A DNA stretch of 6,926 nucleotides from Thiodiazotropha sp037382065 (GCA_037382065.1 JARRQF010000361.1:1-6926), one strand, 5' to 3'; counted from the first letter of the stretch, positions 1-6,452 are shown. Numbers and translations are program-made. Notes: generated from the sequence alone by a model not told the origin.

Positions 1-180
1 GCGTTGCAATGCTTGAAAAGGGCGAGCCATTCCCTGCACATTGCGCCTTGTCTCCCGGCCTGAGCAGGCTTCTATCATCGTCAATTTGTATGAAGCACCG
101 CACTAGATCCATGTGCAGGAGCAAGCCTTGCCCTGCACCACCACAAGCGCACTCTTCACGCTGTCCAACTGATCTTAGGG
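1..180. other. Gene-free GC-rich tail downstream of gyrB
   Basis: No recognisable gene lies in this stretch. By hand count it is about 55% GC (99 of 180), clearly above the gyrB sequence beside it (for example about 33% at 541-600). A plus-strand frame beginning at position 9 and a minus-strand frame open to the window edge both give low-complexity Cys/Arg/Pro-rich or unfamiliar peptides with no family resemblance, so neither is annotated. The stretch holds a near-perfect palindrome at 113-138. The base composition and palindrome suggest a repeat or mobile-element remnant, or a horizontally acquired end, but this is inference. Confidence 0.5.
113..138. repeat. 26-bp imperfect palindrome downstream of gyrB
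   Basis: Arms GTGCAGG (113-119) and CCTGCAC (132-138) pair exactly. Inside them GCAAG (121-125) pairs with CTTGC (127-131) around one central base, and A120 is a one-base bulge. It begins about 43 bp beyond the gyrB stop. No run of T follows it on the minus strand, so it is not a canonical intrinsic terminator for gyrB. It could be a REP-like element or a protein-binding palindrome. Confidence 0.6.
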
Positions 181-2586
181 TTATACATCCAGGTTTTCTA
201 CAGTAAGCGCGTGAGTCTCTATAAATTCCCGACGTGGTTCAACCTGATCTCCCATTAATGTGGTAAAGACCTGATCGGCACCAACAGCATCTTCGATACT
301 GACTTGTAACAGACGCCGAACATCTGAATCCATGGTTGTTTCCCAGAGTTGTTCAGGATTCATCTCACCCAGTCCTTTGTAGCGTTGGACATGCTGACCT
401 CGTTTTGCCTCATCCATTAACCAATTCAAAGCCTGCTTAAAGCTATTAACGGGTTGTTCCTTATCACCCCTTTTAACCACGGCATCTTCGCTGAGCAATC
501 CTATGAGTTGACTGCCCAACTCAATAATTTTCCTATATTCAACACTGCTAAAAAAATCAAATGGAATAAGTCGATCATTACCAATACCATGCACTTTTCG
601 AGTCAGCAGAATACCAGCTTCGCTCACATCGCTTTCATCTACCTTCTGCAGCGTACATGATTCAGATATGCGTAAATCGGTATTAAGCCTTGCTTCAAGC
701 TCTTTGATCCAAGCTGAAAAATCTTCGGGATTTTCAATTTTATTCTCATCAAGCTTAGGCATATAAATCAGCTTTTCCAGCAGAATCGAATCATATCTAA
801 GGGACAAGCGACTGATACTTGCCATTACAGTCAAAAAGGTTCGTGCCAGCATTTCAAGGCTTTCACCAGCCAAGGGTGGTGCGCCTCTCGTTACAAGTAA
901 AACAGCATTATCAAGAGCCATTTGAAGAATATAGTTATTTAGATCCTGATCATCCTTAAGATATTGCTCTTGTTTACCTTTCTTCACTTTATAGAGTGGA
1001 GGTTGGGCAATATAGATATGCCCTCTGTCGATTAGCTCTGGCATCTGCCGATAAAAAAAGGTCAAGAGCAATGTTCGTATATGAGCACCATCAACGTCGG
1101 CATCCGTCATGATAATGATTCGATGATAACGTAATTTATCTGGATTAAACTCATCCCGACCAATTCCACACCCTAGTGCCGTAATCAGTGTTCCAACTTC
1201 TGCAGAGGATAACATTTTATCAAATCGGGCTTTCTCAACATTTAGGATCTTACCTTTCAATGGTAGGATAGCCTGACAGCGACGGTCCCTCCCCTGCTTT
1301 GCTGAGCCACCAGCTGAATCACCCTCCACTAAGTAGATTTCAGATAGGGTGGGGTCTTTCTCCTGACAATCAGCTAATTTACCCGGTAAGCCTGCTATAT
1401 CGAGAGCACCTTTACGACGCGTCATCTCCCTCGCCTTTCTAGCAGCCTCCCTGGCCCTAGCAGCCTCAACCATCTTACCTACAATATTCCTTGCTTCCCC
1501 AGGATTTTCCAAAAGAAAATTATTCAGATTTTCAGCTAGTAGATTTTCTACGATACCTTTTACTTCCGAAGATACCAGCTTGTCTTTAGTCTGGGAGGAA
1601 AATTTTGGGTCAGGAACCTTCACAGAGAGTACCGCCGTTAGGCCTTCACGTGCATCATCACCTGTGGTATTTACTTTCTGCTTCTTCGATATCCCAGATT
1701 GCTCGATGTATTGATTCAGTGTCCTAGTTAGTGCAGCACGAAAACCGGCAAGATGTGTTCCACCATCACGTTGTGGAATATTATTGGTATAGCAGTAGAT
1801 ATTCTCCTGATAGGACTCATTCCACTGTAAGGCAACATCAACCATAACGTCATTTCGTTCATCAGAAAAACTAAACACTTTTTCATGAAGAGGAGATTTA
1901 TTACGATTAAGATGTTCGACAAAGGCGAGAATACCACCTATATACTCAAAGATATCCTCTCTACCAGTAGCCTCTTCTTTTAAAATTATTTTAATCCCTG
2001 AATTAAGGAATGAGAGCTCTCTGAGACGTTTTGCTAAAATATCGTAGTGAAATTCGATATTAGTGAATGTTTCTTTACTAGGCAAAAATGTGATACTTGT
2101 GCCACTCTTTGTTGTCTCAGCTACTGCCTTGAGATCAGAAACAGGTACACCATGGCGATATACCTGTTCCCAAAGCTGACCATTTCTCCTGATTTTCAGT
2201 GTCAGCTCTTCAGATAAAGCATTGACCACTGAAACCCCCACACCATGCAATCCACCCGACACTTTATATGAGTTATCGTCAAATTTTCCACCCGCATGCA
2301 GAACGGTCATAATAACTTCAGCTGCTGATTTCTTTTCTTCTGTGTGTTCATCAACGGGGATGCCACGTCCATTATCAGTCACCGTCACACTCTGATCTGA
2401 GTGGATCGTAACCTTAATTTCATTGCAGTGGCCAGCCAGTGCTTCATCAATGGAGTTATCTACTACCTCAAATACTAAATGATGAAGTCCAGTGCCATCA
2501 TCAGTGTCACCAATATACATGCCAGGACGCTTTCTGACGGCATCCAGACCTTTCAGCACTTTGATATTAGAAGAATCGTAACTCAT
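181..2586 (-). CDS. gyrB: DNA gyrase subunit B
   Basis: This is the ATPase subunit of DNA gyrase, which acts with GyrA to introduce negative supercoils ahead of the fork and around the origin. The 801-residue product is almost collinear with E. coli GyrB (804). The GHKL ATPase core shows E40, N44, D71 in DNGRGIP, and the GGLHGVG lid at 111-117. The transducer lysine is K334 in QTKDKL. The Toprim domain shows EGDSAGGSA near 421 and DADVDG near 495-500. The roughly 170-residue insert typical of gammaproteobacterial GyrB follows, then the conserved C-terminal block QRYKGLGEMNPEQLW. I chose the ATG at 2584-2586 (MSYDSS, as in the family), preceded at short spacing by GGATAG. An in-frame ATG four codons upstream lacks a ribosome site. 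It is last in the dnaA-dnaN-recF-gyrB series and appears intact. Confidence 0.98.
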   Translation of the reverse strand: MSYDSSNIKVLKGLDAVRKRPGMYIGDTDDGTGLHHLVFEVVDNSIDEALAGHCNEIKVTIHSDQSVTVTDNGRGIPVDEHTEEKKSAAEVIMTVLHAGGKFDDNSYKVSGGLHGVGVSVVNALSEELTLKIRRNGQLWEQVYRHGVPVSDLKAVAETTKSGTSITFLPSKETFTNIEFHYDILAKRLRELSFLNSGIKIILKEEATGREDIFEYIGGILAFVEHLNRNKSPLHEKVFSFSDERNDVMVDVALQWNESYQENIYCYTNNIPQRDGGTHLAGFRAALTRTLNQYIEQSGISKKQKVNTTGDDAREGLTAVLSVKVPDPKFSSQTKDKLVSSEVKGIVENLLAENLNNFLLENPGEARNIVGKMVEAARAREAARKAREMTRRKGALDIAGLPGKLADCQEKDPTLSEIYLVEGDSAGGSAKQGRDRRCQAILPLKGKILNVEKARFDKMLSSAEVGTLITALGCGIGRDEFNPDKLRYHRIIIMTDADVDGAHIRTLLLTFFYRQMPELIDRGHIYIAQPPLYKVKKGKQEQYLKDDQDLNNYILQMALDNAVLLVTRGAPPLAGESLEMLARTFLTVMASISRLSLRYDSILLEKLIYMPKLDENKIENPEDFSAWIKELEARLNTDLRISESCTLQKVDESDVSEAGILLTRKVHGIGNDRLIPFDFFSSVEYRKIIELGSQLIGLLSEDAVVKRGDKEQPVNSFKQALNWLMDEAKRGQHVQRYKGLGEMNPEQLWETTMDSDVRRLLQVSIEDAVGADQVFTTLMGDQVEPRREFIETHALTVENLDV

Positions 2587-2682
2587 ACATCTATCCATTG
2601 GTTAACCCGATAGGGGTCAGGGCGTACATTATACCTACACTTTGAGGTCGATACACGACTGTTTTAACATAATAGTGAAGTA
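2587..2682 (-). promoter_or_regulatory. gyrB-recF gap with candidate gyrB promoter
   Basis: This 96-bp gap separates the recF stop from the gyrB start. On the minus strand it contains a perfect -10 hexamer TATAAT (plus-strand 2628-2633), about 40 bases upstream of the gyrB ATG, a plausible leader length. No good -35 hexamer sits at 16-18 bp, so the promoter call is weak and gyrB may also be read through from upstream. The plus-strand motif GATAGGGGTCAGGG (2609-2622) resembles intergenic repeat sequence and has an inverted partner upstream of recF. Confidence 0.35.
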
Positions 2683-3759
2683 CTAAAGTATTTCATTAAC
2701 ATCGCCATGTTCCACGTGGAACATCTTTCTATTCAACTCTCCTGATTGAGATACGGCATAACTCTTGTCTAGTGTTGTTATGAATGTTTGTAGTTGAAGT
2801 TGAGTAATTAACCTAAGCAGACTCTGATATGTCTCTATATCTAGTTCAGCATGAAGATCATCTGCCAATATGATTGGTGATTCTTGTGACCGCACTTTTA
2901 TTAGAGAAGTCTGTGCTAGCATTAATAGACAGGCTATGATTTTCTTCTGACCTCTTGAGTAGTCGTGTTTAATCGCCCTGCCCTGGCTTGATATTTTTAC
3001 GTCCATTCGATGTGGACCATGTGTTGTAAATCCTCGATCGCGATCGGATTCATAAGAGTCCATCAATGTCTCTTCAAGAGTAGTATCTGCTTTCCACCCT
3101 CGTACATAGTCTAGTTTGAACTCGGGTGTAACTGGTAGTAATACTTTAAGTCTTTCAATCTGCTCTATCCAGAGTTCTGTGTATTGCTGCTGCTTGTCGG
3201 CTACCATCTCACCTAAGTGGGCCAACTGATTAGTCCAGATCGTAACATCTTCTTTTCGTCCGAAAAGCGCTTTATTTCGTTGTTGCAATACCTTTGAATA
3301 GTTTCGTGCGAGTTTTGTATAAGAATGTTCCACGTGGAACAATCCCCAATTAAGTAGCTTTCGCCGCTGTTCTGGTCCCTCTTCAATGAGTCTTTGTATA
3401 TTTGGTGTAAGAACAGAAATAGGCAAGTTATGTGCAAGTTCGGATAGTTTTTTGACTTCTCTTCCATCACTCTTAATCTGAGTTTTTCGTTTATCTTTCT
3501 TTAAGCCAATTTTACAAAGTGAATTATCAGAGCGAATCAGTTCAGAAAATATAATTAATTCATTTTCATTTTTATTGATGAGATTTCTGTTTTGACTTGG
3601 ACGAAATGAACGTGCTCGTGCCAGTAGATAGATAGATTCAAGTAGAGATGTTTTACCAGCCGCATTAGGGCCAGAAAAGAAATTTAAATTTTTTCCAGGA
3701 CATATTTCCGCATTTACAATATTTCTTAGGTTTTGTATTTTTAGGCGTTTTATTAGCAA
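2683..3759 (-). CDS. recF: DNA replication and repair protein RecF
   Basis: RecF is an SMC-like ATPase that works with RecO and RecR to load RecA at single-strand gaps and stalled forks. The 358-residue length matches the family (357 in E. coli). Walker A is GPNAAGKTS at 30-38 (K36), the LTP block is at 117-119, the conserved THGPHR is at 246-251, the signature is SRGQKK at 268-273, and Walker B is IILADD at 296-301 followed by LHAELD. The start is TTG at 3757-3759. An in-frame TAG lies four codons upstream and no ATG or GTG intervenes, so TTG is the only candidate that keeps the family N-terminus (LIKRLKIQNLRNI). The pentapeptide FHVEH occurs twice, at 141-145 and 347-351. Both copies are at conserved RecF positions and both are encoded by the same parS-like palindrome. 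The gene appears intact. Confidence 0.96.
   Translation of the reverse strand: MLIKRLKIQNLRNIVNAEICPGKNLNFFSGPNAAGKTSLLESIYLLARARSFRPSQNRNLINKNENELIIFSELIRSDNSLCKIGLKKDKRKTQIKSDGREVKKLSELAHNLPISVLTPNIQRLIEEGPEQRRKLLNWGLFHVEHSYTKLARNYSKVLQQRNKALFGRKEDVTIWTNQLAHLGEMVADKQQQYTELWIEQIERLKVLLPVTPEFKLDYVRGWKADTTLEETLMDSYESDRDRGFTTHGPHRMDVKISSQGRAIKHDYSRGQKKIIACLLMLAQTSLIKVRSQESPIILADDLHAELDIETYQSLLRLITQLQLQTFITTLDKSYAVSQSGELNRKMFHVEHGDVNEIL
2708..2723. other. parS-like ParB-binding site, copy 1 (inside recF 3' end)
   Basis: TGTTCCACGTGGAACA is a perfect 16-bp palindrome matching the bacterial parS consensus (TGTTTCACGTGAAACA) in the GGAAC form I recall from Pseudomonas-type chromosomes. ParB binds such sites near oriC and, with ParA and SMC, segregates the origin region. 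Here it lies within recF and encodes FHVEH near the C-terminus (residues 347-351), about 2.3 kb from the dnaN-dnaA gap. The parA and parB genes are not in the window. Confidence 0.85.
3326..3341. other. parS-like ParB-binding site, copy 2 (inside recF middle)
   Basis: This is a second exact copy of TGTTCCACGTGGAACA, 618 bp from the first and in the same recF frame, encoding FHVEH at residues 141-145. Exact identity over all 16 bases, with GC-rich codons in an AT-rich gene, argues that the DNA word itself is under selection rather than only the peptide. Confidence 0.85.
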
Positions 3760-3882
3760 AGTCTTTTGCTACAGTATTATGCTCTTTAATGGATAGTGAA
3801 ATATTGAATATTTCACAAGACTAATACAGAAAGTGACCCCACCGAGTACTACTAGGTTATACAGAGGTTACGTTAACTAGGG
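3760..3882 (-). other. Unusual dnaN-recF gap
   Basis: dnaN and recF usually abut or nearly do so, but here 123 bp separate them. No frame on the minus strand reads as the missing clamp C-terminus. The stretch holds a 21-bp perfect palindrome at 3796-3816, the motif TGACCCCACC at 3834-3843 (a GGGGTCA motif on the minus strand), and two GTTAAC sites (3872-3877, 3882-3887) with several GGTTA repeats close to the dnaN stop. It looks like foreign or rearranged sequence that replaced the dnaN 3' end. No good promoter could be picked. Confidence 0.5.
3796..3816. repeat. 21-bp perfect AT-rich palindrome upstream of recF
   Basis: Arms GTGAAATATT (3796-3805) and AATATTTCAC (3807-3816) are exact reverse complements around a single central G. 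It lies 37 bp upstream of the recF TTG. No T run follows on either strand, so it is not a typical terminator. It could be an operator or a small mobile-element end. Confidence 0.65.
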
Positions 3883-4836
3883 TTAACAGACACACACCCT
3901 AATTTCATAATTAACTTCCAACTCTTCTTCTGACTCCTCCTGTTCGGGGTTATGGGCTTCGAGTTGGAGTAGTTTTGATTTAAGGTAAAAACGTATACCC
4001 CGATATTTTTCATTGGAAAGAATCGAGGCACGTGTCAGAGATTGTTTGAGAATAACCTTATCAGCTTCTACCTCCTTATCTGACCCTATTGGCATTACGC
4101 GTTGGTATTCTGGAAATCTGCCGTCAATCAGCTTTGATGTAAAAACCGTTTGTTCAAAAAGCACTTTTATATAATTGTTATTGAGTTCGACTTTTATTTC
4201 CTTCTCATCGTCACTCAGTAAACGACTTAACTCAATAACGGCTTTTCTAGGTAGGATAACCTGTATATTTATCTCTTCTTCAATAGCGTTTAACGATTGA
4301 CTCATTGCTAATCGGTGTCCATCTGTGGCAACCGTTCTGATATCACCTTTAAGTAATTCAATTAGCATGCCATTTAAGTAGTATCGTACATCCTGTTGTG
4401 CCATTGCAAACTGAGTATTTTCGATAAGCTTTTTAAGGCTATTTTCTTTGATGCTAAAAACAGTACTGCTTGGTGTCGGTTCAATAATCGGATAATCACG
4501 GGCAGGCAATATGCTGAGTGTAAAGCGACTTTTGCCTGACTGTAGTTTTACTTTGTCTTCACTAACATCAAGAGTTATAGGTGCTGATTCAGGAAGTGCT
4601 TTGCATATGTCAAGAAGTTTTCGTGCAGGAAGCGTGAAATCAATATCACCTTGACATTCAGCCTTGGTTTGTGTTTTCAGTTCTACTTCAAGATCTGTTG
4701 CTGTCAGATTTAAAATCCCATTGCTAGCATTGACAAGGATATTTGCCAGTATGGGCAGTGTTTGGCGTCTTTCCACAACACCAGCAATTTTCTGCAAAGG
4801 ATCTAGTAGATTTTCCCGATCAGTGATTATTTTCAT
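3883..4836 (-). CDS. dnaN: DNA polymerase III beta clamp, C-terminally truncated
   Basis: The beta clamp is a ring-shaped dimer that tethers DNA polymerase III and other enzymes to DNA. The start is the ATG at 4834-4836 (MKIITDRENLL, as in E. coli MKFTVEREHLL); a GTG three codons upstream is rejected. Domain I has RRQTLPIL (23-30) and domain II has ATDGHRLA (170-177), part of the partner-binding pocket. Domain III begins normally, with FPEYQRVMP and YRGIRFYL visible. The product is 317 residues against 366 in E. coli. It stays collinear to VNY (308-310, matching E. coli position 310) and then ends EIRVCVC. About 55 residues are lost, including the tail that in E. coli ends MPMRL and lines the same pocket. 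Only 147 nt separate Y310 from the recF start, too few for the normal 56 codons plus stop, so a simple frameshift cannot explain it. It is either a real deletion or replacement, or an assembly error. Confidence 0.9.
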   Translation of the reverse strand: MKIITDRENLLDPLQKIAGVVERRQTLPILANILVNASNGILNLTATDLEVELKTQTKAECQGDIDFTLPARKLLDICKALPESAPITLDVSEDKVKLQSGKSRFTLSILPARDYPIIEPTPSSTVFSIKENSLKKLIENTQFAMAQQDVRYYLNGMLIELLKGDIRTVATDGHRLAMSQSLNAIEEEINIQVILPRKAVIELSRLLSDDEKEIKVELNNNYIKVLFEQTVFTSKLIDGRFPEYQRVMPIGSDKEVEADKVILKQSLTRASILSNEKYRGIRFYLKSKLLQLEAHNPEQEESEEELEVNYEIRVCVC

Positions 4837-4837
4837 G

Positions 4838-4846
4838 TTATCCACT
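4838..4846 (+). promoter_or_regulatory. Near-consensus DnaA box at the dnaN start
   Basis: TTATCCACT differs from the TTATCCACA consensus only at the last base. It sits one base upstream of the dnaN ATG and overlaps the dnaN ribosome-binding region. It may be chance. Confidence 0.35.
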
Positions 4847-4858
4847 CAACAAATAATA

Positions 4859-4874
4859 ATATCTTTAAAGATAT
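4859..4874. repeat. 16-bp AT palindrome nested in longer inverted repeat
   Basis: ATATCTTTAAAGATAT is a perfect palindrome. It is flanked by AATAATAAT (4852-4860) and ATTATTATT (4886-4894), which are reverse complements, so a larger stem is possible. It is within the AT-rich candidate unwinding region. In DNA this poor in GC such symmetry is partly expected. Confidence 0.5.
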
Positions 4875-5008
4875 ATAAGACTGTTATTATTATTAAGCCT
4901 GTGTATATCTTTTGTGAATGATAATATCTATTTGATTTTAATTAAGTTTTCATTTCATATTGCTCTGTATAACGCTATCCAAATCCTGGGGATTAGCTGT
5001 TGATGAAT

Positions 5009-5017
5009 TGTGGATAG
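5009..5017 (-). promoter_or_regulatory. DnaA box, reverse, one mismatch
   Basis: TGTGGATAG reads CTATCCACA on the minus strand, one base from TTATCCACA. It lies 37 bp from the perfect box at 5054-5062 and in the opposite orientation. Confidence 0.5.
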
Positions 5018-5053
5018 TTTCTGAATTAAATTTTACCTGATTTTACCAACAAT

Positions 5054-5062
5054 TTATCCACA
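5054..5062 (+). promoter_or_regulatory. DnaA box, perfect consensus
   Basis: TTATCCACA is an exact match to the high-affinity DnaA box. It is followed 2 bp later by ATATTCACA (5065-5073), a one-mismatch box in the same orientation. The pair sits 34 bp beyond the dnaA stop codon. Confidence 0.8.
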
Positions 5063-5069
5063 ATATATT

Positions 5070-5103
5070 CACATTAAGTACACATTTAAGTACACATTAA
5101 GTA
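5070..5103. repeat. Three tandem 11/12-bp repeats overlapping the dnaA stop
   Basis: The units are CACATTAAGTA (5070-5080), CACATTTAAGTA (5081-5092, with one extra T) and CACATTAAGTA (5093-5103). The last unit contains the dnaA TAA stop and its final Ser and Thr codons. The array begins inside the second DnaA-like box (5065-5073). The near-helical period beside DnaA boxes suggests iteron-like or unwinding-element repeats, but recent slippage would look the same. Confidence 0.75.
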
Positions 5104-6338
5104 CTAAGAGTTCTTAACAGGTTAGAGTAGTCCTCTGAGATCCTCGGATCACTTTCACGTAACTCTTTAACTTTTCTATTGGCATGTATTACTGTAGTAT
5201 GGTCTCTACCTCCAAATGCTTTGCCTATTTCAGGAAGGCTGTGATTGGTTAACTCTTTTGCCAGTGTCATAGCAATCTGTCTGGGACGGGCAATTGAGCG
5301 AGTGCGTTTTGCTGAGGTGAGGTCCGAGCTTCGAATTTGAAAGTATTCGGCAACCGTCTTCTGTATGTTTTCAATGGTGATCTGCTTATCATGCGCTGCC
5401 AGCATGTCGCGTAGTGCATTTTTTGCAAAATCTACATTGATCTCACGCCCTGTGAAGGTTGCATTTGCAATAACCCGTCTTAGTGCGCCTTCAAGCTCTC
5501 GGATGTTTGAGCGAATACGTTTGCCCATGAAAAAAGCGACTTCTGTGGGGAGATCGGCATTTAGTTTCAGTGCCTTGCTTTGTAAGATAGCGACTCTCGT
5601 TTCAAGATCAGGTGGTTCAACCGCAACGGTTAATCCCCAGCCAAAGCGTGATTTCAGGCGCTCTTCAAGTCCGGTAACCTCTTTTGGAAAACGGTCACTG
5701 GATAGGATGATCTGTTGCTGGGATTCGAAAAGTGCGTTGAAAGTATGAAAAAATTCTTCCTGTGAGCGCTCCTTTCCGGCAAAAAACTGAATGTCATCGA
5801 TAAGCAAAGCGTTAACTGAACGATATTTGAGTATCATATTGCCAACAGCATGCATTAAATGAGTTTTACCAAGCCCTACCCCACCATAGAGAAAGAGTGG
5901 GTTATAGGCTTTTCCGGGATTTTCACCAATCTGTATTGATGCAGCACGAGCTATCTGATTCGATTTGCCCTCTACAAAGGTATCGAAGCTAAAGTTCGGA
6001 TTAAGATGGCTCTGTATCACGGCCGCTGTATGACTACTGCTAGGCTCGATAGTCATCAGTTTTGGCGGAGTAAAGGGTTGTACTTGTGGTCGTTTTTTTG
6101 TGCCTATTTCAACCGTAATCACGGGAGCTTCTCCACCACAAATCTGGGCGATATGGTTCTGAATGGTTTCAAGATAGTGGTTCCTTACCCAATCGAGAAC
6201 AAAGCGATTGGGTGCCAGGAGTTTGAGCTGTTGAGGCTCCTCAATGATTTGCAGGGGACGAATCCAGGTATTGTATTGCTGAGGTGAAAGTACTTGCTCC
6301 AGGTGCTCAGTGCAGCGGTGCCAAAGGTCCAATTTCAC
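5097..6338 (-). CDS. dnaA: Chromosomal replication initiator DnaA with internal in-frame deletion
   Basis: DnaA is the AAA+ initiator that binds DnaA boxes, opens the origin and recruits the helicase. The GTG at 6336-6338 is the only usable start, since an in-frame TGA lies upstream; E. coli dnaA also starts with GTG. A GGAG precedes it at unusually short spacing. Domain I spans about 1-82 (WIRPLQ, APNRFVLDWVR) and linker domain II is short (about 83-112). In domain III, Walker A is GGVGLGKT at 152-159 (K158), Walker B is LLIDD at 178-182, the arginine finger is R231 and sensor 2 is R280. In domain IV, GGRDHTTVIHA (376-386) is the DNA-binding signature. The product is 413 residues. K158 to D181 is 23 residues, against 57 (K178 to D235) in E. 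coli. About 34 residues are therefore missing after ILK171, removing initiator-specific helices including the counterpart of V211. All other landmarks keep register. Confidence 0.95.
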   Translation of the reverse strand: MKLDLWHRCTEHLEQVLSPQQYNTWIRPLQIIEEPQQLKLLAPNRFVLDWVRNHYLETIQNHIAQICGGEAPVITVEIGTKKRPQVQPFTPPKLMTIEPSSSHTAAVIQSHLNPNFSFDTFVEGKSNQIARAASIQIGENPGKAYNPLFLYGGVGLGKTHLMHAVGNMILKYRSVNALLIDDIQFFAGKERSQEEFFHTFNALFESQQQIILSSDRFPKEVTGLEERLKSRFGWGLTVAVEPPDLETRVAILQSKALKLNADLPTEVAFFMGKRIRSNIRELEGALRRVIANATFTGREINVDFAKNALRDMLAAHDKQITIENIQKTVAEYFQIRSSDLTSAKRTRSIARPRQIAMTLAKELTNHSLPEIGKAFGGRDHTTVIHANRKVKELRESDPRISEDYSNLLRTLST

Positions 6339-6452
6339 TCTCCAGCGGCGATCAATTGAAGTGTTTCAGTAAAGATGGTGGTATGATTATCGAGGTGCTA
6401 AGCGTCATGATAAAGTTTATCCTAGCTTAGTTTATTTCGAACTGCCGAGTTT

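Larger units (their letters stand above)
4837..5096. other. dnaN-dnaA intergenic region, candidate origin/DUE
   Basis: This 260-bp gap is extremely AT-rich (about 19% GC over 4861-4960 by hand count). It has one perfect DnaA box at 5054-5062 and several one-mismatch boxes: 5065-5073, 5009-5017 (reverse), 4964-4972 (reverse) and 4838-4846. A tandem repeat adjoins the dnaA stop. AT-rich DNA plus clustered boxes is the expected make-up of a bacterial origin or DNA-unwinding element, and the dnaN promoter must also lie here or further upstream. Whether this region or the dnaA-rpmH gap is the functional origin cannot be settled from sequence alone. Confidence 0.55.

Noticed and set aside
1..112. 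Minus-strand frame starting at the ATG at 110-112 and open to the left edge
   Set aside because: Only about 37 codons are visible, with no recognisable motif and no ribosome site; it is too short to support.
9..206. Plus-strand 65-codon frame over the gyrB end
   Set aside because: The product is rich in Cys, Arg and Pro and matches no family I know. The frame runs antisense into the gyrB stop and has no ribosome site.
2587..2598. Upstream ATG start for gyrB (MDRC extension)
   Set aside because: No ribosome site precedes it, and GyrB orthologues begin at the MS..YDSS position.
3760..3906. Frameshift hiding the normal dnaN C-terminus
   Set aside because: All three minus-strand frames were read; none resembles the LEIGFNV to MPMRL end of the clamp, and the space is too short for it.
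4021..4040. GCACGTGT as a third parS site
   Set aside because: Only the central CACGTG is shared; the flanking half-sites do not match.
4837..4845. GTG start for dnaN three codons upstream
   Set aside because: The family N-terminus begins with MK at the ATG 4834-4836, and the extra codons overlap the probable ribosome-binding region.
5070..5103. CRISPR-like array
   Set aside because: Units of 11-12 bp directly abut with no spacers and there are no cas genes.
5365..5748. Antisense plus-strand frames within dnaA, and similar frames within gyrB, recF and dnaN
   Set aside because: They are shadows of well-supported genes, with no family resemblance or ribosome sites.
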